NCBI RefSeq assembly: GCF_001307295.1
Contig: NZ_CP012700.1
Coordinates: 2,731,001 to 2,795,000 of the forward strand
Source: Sphingopyxis macrogoltabida
Lineage (GTDB): Bacteria > Pseudomonadota > Alphaproteobacteria > Sphingomonadales > Sphingomonadaceae
Length of the DNA stretch: 64,000 bases
Direction: 5' to 3'
This document shows, piece by piece, positions 45,179 to 53,682 of this stretch (position 1 is its first letter; every line of letters begins with the position of its first letter). The notes under the pieces are model-generated. The model was not told the origin of the DNA. It searched no databases and saw nothing but the letters and a program-made list of their open reading frames with translations. A program made the translations under genes and the position numbers.

Positions 45179-46852
45179 ATGGATCGGACTGATGCGATTT
45201 CGAAATTGACTGCTCGAGGTGAGCAATTCGAGCTTCAGGATATTACGATCAATGGGAATGTGTGCAAATGGTTTGTAAACGCCCCGAGCACTTTGCCGCA
45301 AATGATCAAAGAATCGATCAGCGACCAAACTTTTTACGTTTATAAAACAGAACGATACACATTCAATGAAATGTATCAGCGGGCCTCGAGCTTGGCTGCC
45401 GAATTGATCGAAAAATATGGTATTTCGCCTGGAGATAGGGTCGCCATTGGCATGCGCAATTATCCAGAATGGCCAATCGCATTTACAGCGATCACATCAA
45501 TCGGGGGCATCGTAGTCGCGCTGAACGCCTGGTGGGAATCCGATGAGCTCGAATACGGACTGAATCACACCGGAACAAAAGTTGCAATTGTTGATCAAGA
45601 GCGGCTTGACCGTATAATTGGAAATGACCGCTTGAATGAAATGCACCTCATCTCGGTTCGATCCGAACCTGAAGAGAGAGCCCAACCGATCGAACCTCTG
45701 CTAAGTCGCAAAGTCGATATGCCAGAGGTTGAGCTGGGACCGGACGATGATGCCGTAATTCTGTTTACATCTGGATCAACAGGTCATCCTAAAGGTTCAG
45801 TGTCCACCCATCGAAATATCCTCGCCTCATTACTGTCATGGGAACTTGATTTAACTTGCATGGCGGTTTTGAAAGGCAGGACGAAATCTAAAAAAAATGG
45901 CAGCAAAGCGTATACCGATTCGACGCTATTAGGGATGCCGCTATTTCATGTGAATGGTTTATTGGCAGTCTTACTAGCCAGTTACCGTAAACAGCGAAAA
46001 GTGGTTGCCATGTACAAATGGGATCCCATGCGCGCGGTTGAGCTGGTTGAACGCGAGAAAATAATCAGCTTTGTCGGCACTCCGGCCATGACGGGAGATA
46101 TCATGCTGGCTGCCCAAGACACTGGTCATGATGTCGGAAGTTTGTTGGCCGTTGGCGGGGGCGGTGCTGCGCGCGCTGAATCGCAGGTCAAGGGCCTTGA
46201 TGACACATTCAAAAATGCTAAGCCTGGTACCGCCTGGGGTATGACCGAGACCAATTCCATCGGCACATCTATCGTAGGCGATGATTATCTGAGCAGGCCA
46301 TCGAGTTCCGGTCGCGTCAGCGCGGTTCTTGAATTGGGGGTGGTTGATGATGGCGGAAATTTTCTTCCATCAGGAGAGCGCGGAGAATTATTGATCCGAG
46401 GCACTTCAGTTATTCACAAATATTGGGAACGCCCAGACTCCATTGATGATTTTCTAGAAGATGGTTGGTTCCGAACTGGAGATATCGCATATATTGATAA
46501 AGAGGGCTTCTTGTATGTCGTCGACCGACTGAAACAGATCATCATTCGGGGTGGTGAAAATATCGGTTGCGCCGAGGTGGAATCGGCAATGTTAAACGAT
46601 CCGGCAATTATTGAGGTCAGCGTTTACGGCGTAGCCGACCAAAGGCTGGGCGAGGATGTTGCGGCGACAATATATGTTGATCGGGAAGTAGACGTCGACG
46701 CCATAAGATCAAATCTGAAGCTCAAGATTGCCGGTTTCAAAATCCCAAAGCACATCCGGGTCACAACCGAGCCATTGGTTCGTATCGCGTCCGGTAAGAT
46801 TGATAAGAAGACGATCCAAAAAGATCATCAAAAACTCCTAGATTTGGAGTGA
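45179..46852 (+). CDS. AMP-dependent acyl-CoA synthetase/ligase
   Basis: ANL-superfamily enzyme (557 aa) that activates a carboxylic acid to its CoA thioester via an acyl-adenylate. Motifs: ILFTSGSTGHPKGSVSTHRN (P-loop, A3), GTAWGMTETNSIG (A5), DGWFRTGDIAYIDKEGFLYV (A7), DRLKQIIIRGGENIG (A8) and the C-terminal catalytic Lys in RIASGKIDKK (A10). All key residues are present. A GGAAGGA site precedes the ATG. The gene is followed directly by an FMN-oxidase remnant. In a PEG-like pathway it would correspond to PegE, which activates the carboxylate. Confidence 0.9.
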   Translation: MDRTDAISKLTARGEQFELQDITINGNVCKWFVNAPSTLPQMIKESISDQTFYVYKTERYTFNEMYQRASSLAAELIEKYGISPGDRVAIGMRNYPEWPIAFTAITSIGGIVVALNAWWESDELEYGLNHTGTKVAIVDQERLDRIIGNDRLNEMHLISVRSEPEERAQPIEPLLSRKVDMPEVELGPDDDAVILFTSGSTGHPKGSVSTHRNILASLLSWELDLTCMAVLKGRTKSKKNGSKAYTDSTLLGMPLFHVNGLLAVLLASYRKQRKVVAMYKWDPMRAVELVEREKIISFVGTPAMTGDIMLAAQDTGHDVGSLLAVGGGGAARAESQVKGLDDTFKNAKPGTAWGMTETNSIGTSIVGDDYLSRPSSSGRVSAVLELGVVDDGGNFLPSGERGELLIRGTSVIHKYWERPDSIDDFLEDGWFRTGDIAYIDKEGFLYVVDRLKQIIIRGGENIGCAEVESAMLNDPAIIEVSVYGVADQRLGEDVAATIYVDREVDVDAIRSNLKLKIAGFKIPKHIRVTTEPLVRIASGKIDKKTIQKDHQKLLDLE

Positions 46853-46857
46853 CGCAG

Positions 46858-47043
46858 ATGAATATTCCAGGCTGTCACAATGTGACTGATTTTCATCGTC
46901 TCGCCCAGCGTCGAATTCCATTTCCAGTGTTCGATTATTTTGACGGCGCGGCCGAGTATGAAATCACGCGATGGCGCAACAGAGAGGCTTATGAGAGCTG
47001 CGACTGTTCCCCGTCAGCGTTCATGAGACAGATTAGCGGTTGA
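46858..47043 (+). pseudogene. N-terminal stub of an FMN-dependent alpha-hydroxy-acid oxidase
   Basis: About 60 codons starting 5 nt after the ligase stop with a GGAG site. DFHRLAQRRIPFPVFDYFDG and AEYEITRWRNREAYESCD match the N-terminus of lactate/glycolate-oxidase-type FMN enzymes (normally about 380 aa). Homology stops near 47004, where a sequence that recurs inverted at 49707-49721 begins, and a stop codon follows at 47043. It was probably the third gene of the GMC-ligase operon and was cut off by insertion or rearrangement. Confidence 0.72.
47005..47019 (+). repeat. 15-bp inverted match bracketing the araC2 region (left)
   Basis: TGTTCCCCGTCAGCG, found again in inverted orientation at 49707-49721. 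The sequences just inside both copies are also loosely alike (each has CAG...GAAGT.AGG). This looks like the ends of an unassigned mobile element around the disrupted AraC gene. Confidence 0.55.
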
Positions 47044-47497
47044 AGTTTAGGAGGGTTTTGGTTCTCGTCGTAGTGACGAAGGAACGAACATGAGAACCAA
47101 AAGTCGAGGTCGAAGCGCCCTGCCGAGTAGGTTGTAGCTTGAGCAGTGGAATCGCTAGGATGTATTCGCTTTGCGCCAACGACCGGGTGCCATTCCACCG
47201 ACCCGTTTAAAAGCTCGACAAAAACTACCTGCTTCAGAGTATCCAAGCGTGTAAGCGATCTGCTCTAATGTCATGGTTGATGATAATAAGAGCTGGCAAG
47301 CACGTTCAAAAATAACTTCGGACTGGATTTGTCGAAAATTTGTTTCTTCTGTATGCAAACGACGCCTCAGAGTACTCATTGAGCACCCTAAAGCTCGACA
47401 AATTTCTGGCTCAGTGGACAGCTTTTCATTTGACATCTGCAGAAGCATTTGTTAGCGTCCGCGCTCGTGGTGTAATTTCCGGTGTAGGCGATGGTGT

Positions 47498-47529
47498 ATT
47501 CCGGGGTGGGGCATGCCCCACCCCGGAAT
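47498..47529. repeat. 32-bp perfect palindrome inside the IS256-family element
   Basis: ATTCCGGGGTGGGGCA followed by its exact reverse complement, centred between the element's left end and the transposase start. Transcribed from outside, it would form a very stable G/C-rich hairpin. It recurs in copy 2 at 57063-57094. A role in blocking impinging transcription is inferred from analogous hairpins in other IS elements. Confidence 0.8.
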
Positions 47530-47607
47530 GCGGCGTCGCTGGTGGCCACCGGGTTCATCGTTATGGTGGAGTTTGCACACTTCAACCGTGACGAAGAGGA
47601 GTTCCCG

Positions 47608-48822
47608 ATGACCGAGGACAGATTACTGATCGAAGAGCTGGCTGCAAAGGGCGGCCAACCGGATTTTTTGCGCACCATCGCCGAGAACGTGCTGCAGCTG
47701 ATCATGGAGGCCGACGTTGATGGCCTGATCGGCGCGGGTCGCCACGAACGCAGCAGCGAGCGCGCGACCTGGCGCAACGGCTATCGCGACCGTTCGCTGG
47801 ATACCCGGGTAGGCACGCTGAACCTGAAAATCCCCAAGCTGCGTGCTGGGTCCTATTTTCCGGGCTTCCTTGAGCCCCGCAAGATGGTCGAGAAAGCGCT
47901 GGTTGCGGTGATCCAGGAAGCGTGGATCGGCGGGGTCAGCACCCGGCGGGTCGATGAACTCGTCCAGGCCATGGGCATGACCGGCATCTCCAAGTCCACC
48001 GTCTCCAAGCTTTGCAAGGACATTGACGAGCGCGTCCATGCCTTTCTGAAACGCCCGCTCACCGGCGAATGGCCGTATCTCTGGCTCGATGCCACCTATC
48101 TCAAGGTACGCGAAGGCGGGCGGATCATCAGCGTTGCCGCAATAATCGCCATGGCCGTCAACACCGAGGGCCGGCGCGAGATCGTCGGCCTGCATATCGG
48201 CCCCTCGGAAGCGGAGGTCTTCTGGTCCGACTTCCTGAAGGACCTTGTTCGGCGCGGTCTTACCGGCGTGAAGCTGGTCATCTCCGATGCTCACGAGGGC
48301 CTCAAGGGCGCGATCACCCGCGTCATGGGCGCCACCTGGCAGCGCTGCCGGGTGCACTTCATGCGCAATGCCCTGTCCTATGTGCCCAAGGGCCAGAACA
48401 CTGTCGTCGCCGCCGCGATCCGCCAGGTCTTCCTGCAGCCCGATCAGAAAAGCGCAACGCAGGTCTGGCGACAGGTCGCCGACCAGTTGCGCACCCGTTG
48501 GCCCAAGCTCGGCGCCTGCATGGACGAGGCCGAAACCGACGTGCTCGCCTACACCGGCTTCCCCACCCAGCACCGCACGAAGTTACACTCAACCAATCCG
48601 CTCGAGCGGCTCAACAAGGAGGTCAAGCGCCGCGCCGACGTCGTCGGAATCTTCCCGAACGAAGACAGCATCATCCGCCTCGTCGGGGCTGTGCTGATGG
48701 AGCAGAACGACGAGTGGCAGCTCCAGCACCGATACATGCAGATCGAAGGCATGGCCGAACTCAACCAACCCATGATCGAGGAGGAAAATCAGCCCCTACA
48801 CATCACCGCCAAAGCCGCCTGA
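47608..48822 (+). CDS. IS256-family transposase, copy 1
   Basis: Mutator-type DDE transposase (404 aa from the ATG at 47608, which has a GAGGAG site). Catalytic residues: Asp in LWLDATYLKVREGG, Asp in LVISDAHEGLKGAI and Glu in STNPLERLNKEVKRR, with the family's WQRCRVHFMRNAL motif between. Intact and identical in sequence to the copy at 55770-56984, so it is likely active. Confidence 0.95.
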   Translation: MTEDRLLIEELAAKGGQPDFLRTIAENVLQLIMEADVDGLIGAGRHERSSERATWRNGYRDRSLDTRVGTLNLKIPKLRAGSYFPGFLEPRKMVEKALVAVIQEAWIGGVSTRRVDELVQAMGMTGISKSTVSKLCKDIDERVHAFLKRPLTGEWPYLWLDATYLKVREGGRIISVAAIIAMAVNTEGRREIVGLHIGPSEAEVFWSDFLKDLVRRGLTGVKLVISDAHEGLKGAITRVMGATWQRCRVHFMRNALSYVPKGQNTVVAAAIRQVFLQPDQKSATQVWRQVADQLRTRWPKLGACMDEAETDVLAYTGFPTQHRTKLHSTNPLERLNKEVKRRADVVGIFPNEDSIIRLVGAVLMEQNDEWQLQHRYMQIEGMAELNQPMIEEENQPLHITAKAA

Positions 48823-49706
48823 CGATGGCCCACGGCCACAGCCGAAATTACACCACCTTGACGGACGCGACCAAGCATTTCCTTGACTCTGTTTTTTGTA
48901 CTTGAGTGGCGCCTTTCAAGGGTGTTGCTCAGCTTGTCCTCTAATCTCATGCGTGACCAACGGTCATCGAATTTCAATTGCATACGAAACAAGCTGCGAT
49001 TGAATGAAATTGAATAGTTTTTCTGCCCAAATAGCGTTTCTGTTCCAAACGCCTTTCCAACCTCATCCATATTGTCCGGTCTATCGTTCTTGAATGAAGT
49101 TTGGCATGGATATACTTCGGAATTGGTTAACTCTTGGACCCAGGTAACCAGGGCAGCCATGCCTCTTGTAGCTAGAAAGTGTTGACTGAATGGTGGCAGC
49201 TTGTGCCCAAGAATCACGAATTTGATGGTGTCAGGATCTCGGACAACGGAAACTTCGTTGATCCACAAAGATATCTTGTAGAATTTGGCGCCAATCGTTA
49301 GCGCTTGTTCCAGCGTGCGGCTAGCCATCATGGCGAAACCTAGTGTTCCATAACAGGTCAGGTGTTGGCGCATTCCCAAAATCACGCCGTTGGCAGGATC
49401 ATCGTCTATCTCCAGCAAGTTTTGAATTGCTCGGAGTTCTTGCCAGACCTGAATTTCGCAATATGGGTCTTCAATATCATCCAGATCTAATTCCGTTCCT
49501 TTCAGGATTTCGAGGGCTGGAATGTCGTGTTCGCGCGCGAAATCAACAAGGAGTCTCAACGATGTAACTTGTCGAATATCTGAAAATTCTTTTTTGTATG
49601 AGATGTGGGTCATTTTCGCGTCACCAAAGTTGAGACCACTTGTCTCCGATTGGAGCGGCAATGACAAGACTTCACCTGACTTCGGATCGATGAACTGGGC
49701 CATAGG

Positions 49707-49721
49707 CGCTGACGGGGAACA
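49707..49721 (-). repeat. 15-bp inverted match bracketing the araC2 region (right)
   Basis: The reverse complement of the 15-mer at 47005-47019. It lies upstream of the AraC gene (49613/49703 start). No matching direct repeat is seen outside the two copies. Confidence 0.55.
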
Positions 49722-49760
49722 TTGAGATTGAAGACATTGAAGTGAATAGCGCCTAGTGAT

Positions 49761-50713
49761 CTAGACGCCTTCATTGTTTGTTTTTTGCTGTCGTTCGAAG
49801 TTCACAGGTGACAACATGGGGTTTGTGGCGTGCTTTCGCACGGGGTTATAGAATTTCGATGTAGTCGAACTCATCCTGCCGAGCTTCTGCGCGGGTTTTT
49901 TATGTCCGCCTTCGGATCCGTTCGCGTTTGAGCAGGTTAAGGAAGCTCTCAGCGAACGCATTATCATGGCAGTTCCCGCGCCTGCCCATTGAGTGCTTGA
50001 GATTGTGGGCATGGAGGAGCCAGGTTCATTCGCGGGAGATAAACTGTGAGCCCTGATGGAGTGGATCAGAACTACGTTCTTCGGCTTTCTGCGCCACACC
50101 GCTATCAGCAGTGCCTGGCAGACCAGATCAGCGGTCTGCCGACTTTGTATCTGCCAACCAACCACCGCCGTGAATAGAGATCGATCACCACTGAGAGGTA
50201 AGCGAAGCCCTCATGCGTTCTGATGAAGGTGGTGTCTGTTACCCATGCTGCGTCGGACGCTGACACTGCAAACTGGCGATCCAACGTATTGTCGATCACA
50301 ACTGATGGCGTGCCACAATAGCTGTCTGGACGCCGCTTATAGCCAACTTGAGCTTTGATCCCGGCTTGCCATGCAAGGCGAGCCACACGGTTGGGACAGC
50401 TCTGCTCACCCTGATCAAGCAGAACATCATGCAGATGCGGTTGCCGTACACCCTGCCACTCTTCCCGTGCCTCGTGGATGAGCTTGGTCTGTCGGGCATC
50501 TTCCTGCGCCCTCTGAATCAACTTATGAGACCTGACCCTGGCTGGGAAGTGTCTCGGGATCGACGCTGGAGCCAGACATGCAACGGTTCCTAACAACGAA
50601 TCACTTCGCAGGCAGCGACCGCGAGCAGTTGAATTGGCTGATGGGCTTCTCGCGCCTGAACATGAGGCCTGTAGCAGCCCGCAATAGCCGAGGTTCTTGT
50701 CTGAATTTTCCAA
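49761..50713 (-). pseudogene. IS3-family transposase relict
   Basis: Pieces of an IS3-family OrfB in shifted frames on the minus strand. The upstream piece reads RQTKLIHEAREEWQGVRQPH and ASDAAWVTDTTFIRTHEGFA (first catalytic Asp), then VVIDLYSRRWLVG. A frameshift leads to HSMGRRGNCHDNAFAESFLN with the catalytic Glu, and another to FDYIEIFYNPVRKHATNPML at the end. The segment before RQTK (about 50500-50713) is too degraded to assign. Several disabling shifts make it inactive, in contrast to the intact IS256 and IS1380 copies. Confidence 0.8.
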
Positions 50714-50842
50714 TCCAAGGGAGATCCCGGCCGCGCACGAAGTTGAATGAATCTGTCAAAAAACTGACTTCAATGGCAATAGAATAGGTTCGTCGACCCG
50801 TTAACTTCTGGTGCTCAAACTGATTTCTGAGGGCATTGAATC

Positions 50843-52486
50843 ATGACTGAGCAAGCTGGCTACTATGGTAAGAGGCGCAAATGGCATAGCTGGGGATACG
50901 AAGACGAGGTCATTTCCCAGGCTGAGGTCAAGGAAATGGCCGTTCGCGTTGGCAAACGCCTGGGCATTGATGAGCCGGTGGTCTTGTCTGATCCAACGCT
51001 CGAGGAAATCGAGTTGAGGGAATCGCGGATCTCCATCCCTGCTTCCTTGTCGTCTTTTTGTAATTCAGACAAATGGGATCGCGTTTCTCATTCCTACGGC
51101 AAGAGCTTCAAGGACCTGACGCGCATTTTTCGGCGAGATTTTACCAATCCGCCTGATGTGATTGCCTATCCTCGCAACGAGGCCGAGGTTGCCGCAGTTT
51201 TGGATTGGTGCGGTGATAATGGCTATGCGGCAATTCCATATGGCGGCGGATCAAGTGTCACGGACGGCTTTACTGCCCCGGAGGATTGCGACGGTTCGGT
51301 AATTATCGATTTGGGGAACATGAACCAGGTGCTGGAGGTTGACCCGGTCTCCCGCTGCGCACTTATCCAGGCAGGTACGCTTGGGCCTTCGCTTGAAGAT
51401 CAGCTAAAGCCGCACGGCCTCACATTGAGACATATTCCGCAATCCTGGGAGTTTTCATCGCTTGGCGGCTGGATTGCGACGCGTTCTTCGGGCCACTATG
51501 CTACCCACCTTACCCATATTGACGATATGGTGCAGAGCCTCAGGGTCGTAACGCCGCGCGGAACGATAGAAAATCGCAGATTGCCGGGATCAGGTGCCGG
51601 CCCGGATCCCGACCGCCTCTTTATCGGTTCTGAAGGCTCGCTCGGGATTATCACACAGGCATGGATGAAGCTTCAGGGGCGAGTGGTCTTCCGGGCGAAT
51701 GCGACCATCACCTTTGACACGTTCTATCAAGGTGCCGCAGCCATTCGGCAGATCACACAGGCAGGCCTGTTTCCTGCGAATTGTCGTTATCTGGACGCGC
51801 AAGATGCCCAGTTTTATGGCGCTGGTGATGGCACAAAATCTGTGCTGCTGCTTGGCTTTGAATCTGCGGATCATCCCGTGGATGTCTGGCTGGAGCGCGG
51901 CGTTGAAATTTGCCAGGACCACGGCGGTGAAGTCGTGACCAAGACCGGATCGGGCGGCGATGCCTTGAAGTCAAGCCGCAGCGGCGCGCAGGGGAATTGG
52001 CGCGAGCAATTCCGTTACCTGCCGCGATTGATGCATACGCGCGCTGCGATGGGCGTGGTCAGCTTTACCTTTGAAACGGCCTATACCTGGGACAAATTCG
52101 AAGCCGTGGACACGGAAATTATTCGCCGGGTCAGCGAGGCGCAAAAAGCGCTGACCGGCGGTGGCATTGTTTGCCGCAGATTCTCCTTCCTCTATCCCGA
52201 TGGGCCGGCGCCCTATTATTCCGTCGTTGCGCCTTCCACGCACGAGACGAGCCTTGAACATTACCAGGCGCTTTCCGACGTGGCTTCTGATGCGATATCG
52301 GAGCTTGGCGCGACAATCACGCACCACCATGCGGTCGGACGCAGCTTCCGTCCGTGGTACGACAAGGAAGTGGACCCGCTTTTCCGGGATATGTTGGCTG
52401 GCGCAAAGAATGCTGTTGATCCAGATTGGATTATGAACCCGGGAATGCTTCTCGACCGTTCGAATCATCTCAAGATCGTCGGATAA
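50843..52486 (+). CDS. FAD-dependent oxidase of alkyl-DHAP-synthase type, copy 2
   Basis: A 547-residue paralogue of the protein at 40269-41912, collinear over its full length without gaps that I can see. The same FAD motifs (GYAAIPYGGGSSVTDGF, SWEFSSLGGWIATRSSGHYA) and the ITHHHAVGRSFRPWYDKE active-site region are present. Its codons are noticeably more G+C-rich than those of copy 1, so the two have probably evolved in different hosts before meeting here and are not a recent tandem duplication. It is followed 19 bp later by its own GST. Confidence 0.83.
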   Translation: MTEQAGYYGKRRKWHSWGYEDEVISQAEVKEMAVRVGKRLGIDEPVVLSDPTLEEIELRESRISIPASLSSFCNSDKWDRVSHSYGKSFKDLTRIFRRDFTNPPDVIAYPRNEAEVAAVLDWCGDNGYAAIPYGGGSSVTDGFTAPEDCDGSVIIDLGNMNQVLEVDPVSRCALIQAGTLGPSLEDQLKPHGLTLRHIPQSWEFSSLGGWIATRSSGHYATHLTHIDDMVQSLRVVTPRGTIENRRLPGSGAGPDPDRLFIGSEGSLGIITQAWMKLQGRVVFRANATITFDTFYQGAAAIRQITQAGLFPANCRYLDAQDAQFYGAGDGTKSVLLLGFESADHPVDVWLERGVEICQDHGGEVVTKTGSGGDALKSSRSGAQGNWREQFRYLPRLMHTRAAMGVVSFTFETAYTWDKFEAVDTEIIRRVSEAQKALTGGGIVCRRFSFLYPDGPAPYYSVVAPSTHETSLEHYQALSDVASDAISELGATITHHHAVGRSFRPWYDKEVDPLFRDMLAGAKNAVDPDWIMNPGMLLDRSNHLKIVG

Positions 52487-52505
52487 GGGGAGCAGGTCGC
52501 ACGCT

Positions 52506-53201
52506 ATGATCGAACTGTTTTTCTGGCCTACTCCCAACGGATACAAGGCGACGATTGCTTTGGCGGAATTGGGATTGCTTGGCAAAGTTACGCCAATCAA
52601 TATTCTGGCCGGTGAACAGTTCGATCCGGCATTTCTTAAGATCAGTCCAAACAACAAGGTTCCCGCCATCATCGATCACGATGGTCCAAATGGCGAGCCG
52701 GTTGCGATATTCGAATCTGGCGCCATATTGCTCTACCTGGCTGAAAAGACCGGAAAGCTTCTTCCCAAGTCTGAAGTGAAAAGGCTGGAAGCCCTGCAAT
52801 GGCTTTTCTTCCAGGTGAGTAGCATGGGGCCGATGCTCGGGCAGGCACACCATTTTAGAACATACGCGCCCGAGAAGATCGAATATGCGGTAGACCGCTA
52901 CACACAAGAGGCCGCTCGCCTTTACAAAGTGCTCGATAACCGGCTGGCGGATCATGAATATCTGGCGGACGAATTTTCGATAGCCGATATAGCTACGTTC
53001 ACATGGGTCAGGCCCCGAAAAATGCAGGGCCAGGACCTTGAAGATTATCCAAATGTGAAACGTTGGTATGACCAGATCAAGGTTCGCCCGTCTGTCTCTG
53101 AGGGCCTGAGTGTTCTGTCCGACAAGATGAAATGGCAAGCTAAGCCCGGTTCCAAGGAATGGAAATCGATGTTCTCCGGCTCGGAGAAAAAGTCAGATTG
53201 A
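52506..53201 (+). CDS. Glutathione S-transferase, copy 2
   Basis: A 231-residue Ure2/YfcG-type GST, about 85% identical to copy 1 by direct comparison. It keeps PTPNGYKATI, PNNKVPAIIDHDGP, ESGAILLYLAEKTGKL and SIADIATFTWVRPRKMQGQ. It follows the second FAD oxidase by 19 bp, so the pair forms an operon. It may handle glutathione adducts or CoA thioesters of the oxidised substrate, as proposed for the GST of PEG-degrading sphingomonads. Confidence 0.88.
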   Translation: MIELFFWPTPNGYKATIALAELGLLGKVTPINILAGEQFDPAFLKISPNNKVPAIIDHDGPNGEPVAIFESGAILLYLAEKTGKLLPKSEVKRLEALQWLFFQVSSMGPMLGQAHHFRTYAPEKIEYAVDRYTQEAARLYKVLDNRLADHEYLADEFSIADIATFTWVRPRKMQGQDLEDYPNVKRWYDQIKVRPSVSEGLSVLSDKMKWQAKPGSKEWKSMFSGSEKKSD

Positions 53202-53369
53202 TCGGTCGGGCTTGCAATGCCTGCAATGAATTGCCCGAGAATCGCCCCACCGACGAGTTCGGGATTGTGAAGCAGGCAAAGTTGCCGGTCACGGCGACAT
53301 TGATGATTCATCGGCATTCGGACAGAAGCCCATGATTTCACATCATATTTTTGAACAGGATTTGCCGCG

Positions 53370-53561
53370 ATGCCTTATATCAATGTCCAGTTTACCAAGG
53401 GCGCTACCAAGGAAGCCAAGCGAGAGATCGTAAAAGGTGTCACAGATTTAATGGTGGAGCACCTCGGTAAGAGGCCCGAGCACGTCCATGTCGTGATTCA
53501 AGAAGTTGAATTTGAAGATTGGGGGTTCGCCGGAAAACTCGTTGCGGAGCTGTCAGACTAA
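53370..53561 (+). CDS. 4-oxalocrotonate tautomerase-family protein
   Basis: A 63-residue member of the 4-OT family. The initiator Met is followed by Pro (MPYINVQF), which becomes the catalytic N-terminal proline. ATKEAKREIVKGVTDLMVEH is the helix, and RPEHVHVVIQEVEFEDWGFAG the second strand and C-terminal turn. The length is typical. Such enzymes tautomerise or hydrolyse unsaturated keto acids, consistent with the hydratase in the same island. It is the last gene of the island. Confidence 0.87.
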   Translation: MPYINVQFTKGATKEAKREIVKGVTDLMVEHLGKRPEHVHVVIQEVEFEDWGFAGKLVAELSD

Positions 53562-53590
53562 CTGTACCTGATTGAAAATTGGACCCAATT

Positions 53591-53682
53591 GGGTGCTGTC
53601 AGACTTGCTACAGCTCGTCTCCGATTGACAGAGCCATGGCAAGGTCGCGCTGAGATTAGGCAGCAAGAAACTGCCACTCGCC
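53591..53682 (+). mobile_element. Relict left end of an IS6-family element
   Basis: Begins with GGGTGCTGTCAGACT and continues with CTCGTCTCCG, AGATTAGGC and CTGCCACTCGCC, which align with the first about 90 bp of the intact IS6 element (CTCGTCTCCG, CGATCAGGCG, TTGCCACTCAGCC). The remaining element is missing. With the relict right end at 36448-36559 it brackets the catabolic island in the same orientation. I see nothing else between here and 53873. Confidence 0.75.

Larger units (their letters stand above)
47451..48872 (+). mobile_element. IS256-family element, copy 1 (1,422 bp)
   Basis: Terminal repeats are GTTAGCGTCCGCG at the left and the complement of GGTCGCGTCCGTC at the right, with GTGGTGTAATTTC shared further inside. 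It is flanked by an 8-bp direct repeat AAGCATTT (47443-47450 and 48873-48880), as expected for IS256. Copy 2, in opposite orientation at 55720-57141, has exactly the same length. Confidence 0.93.
47155..49613 (-). pseudogene. AraC-family regulator disrupted by the IS256-family element
   Basis: Two halves of one gene. The 5' half (49613 to 48873; start MTHISYKKEF, in-frame ATG also at 49703) carries the ligand-binding domain. The 3' half (47450 to 47155) carries the C-terminal HTH domain (LGCSMSTLRRRLHTEETNF, LEQIAYTLGYSEAGSF). Deleting the 1,422-bp element plus one 8-bp duplication gives NRVKEMLLQMSNEKLSTEPE in frame and a 342-residue protein, close to the intact paralogue (NKVRDLLLNLSDQKLSTEPA). 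The disruption is therefore recent and clean. Its original targets were probably the GMC/ligase operon or the second oxidase-GST pair. Confidence 0.92.
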
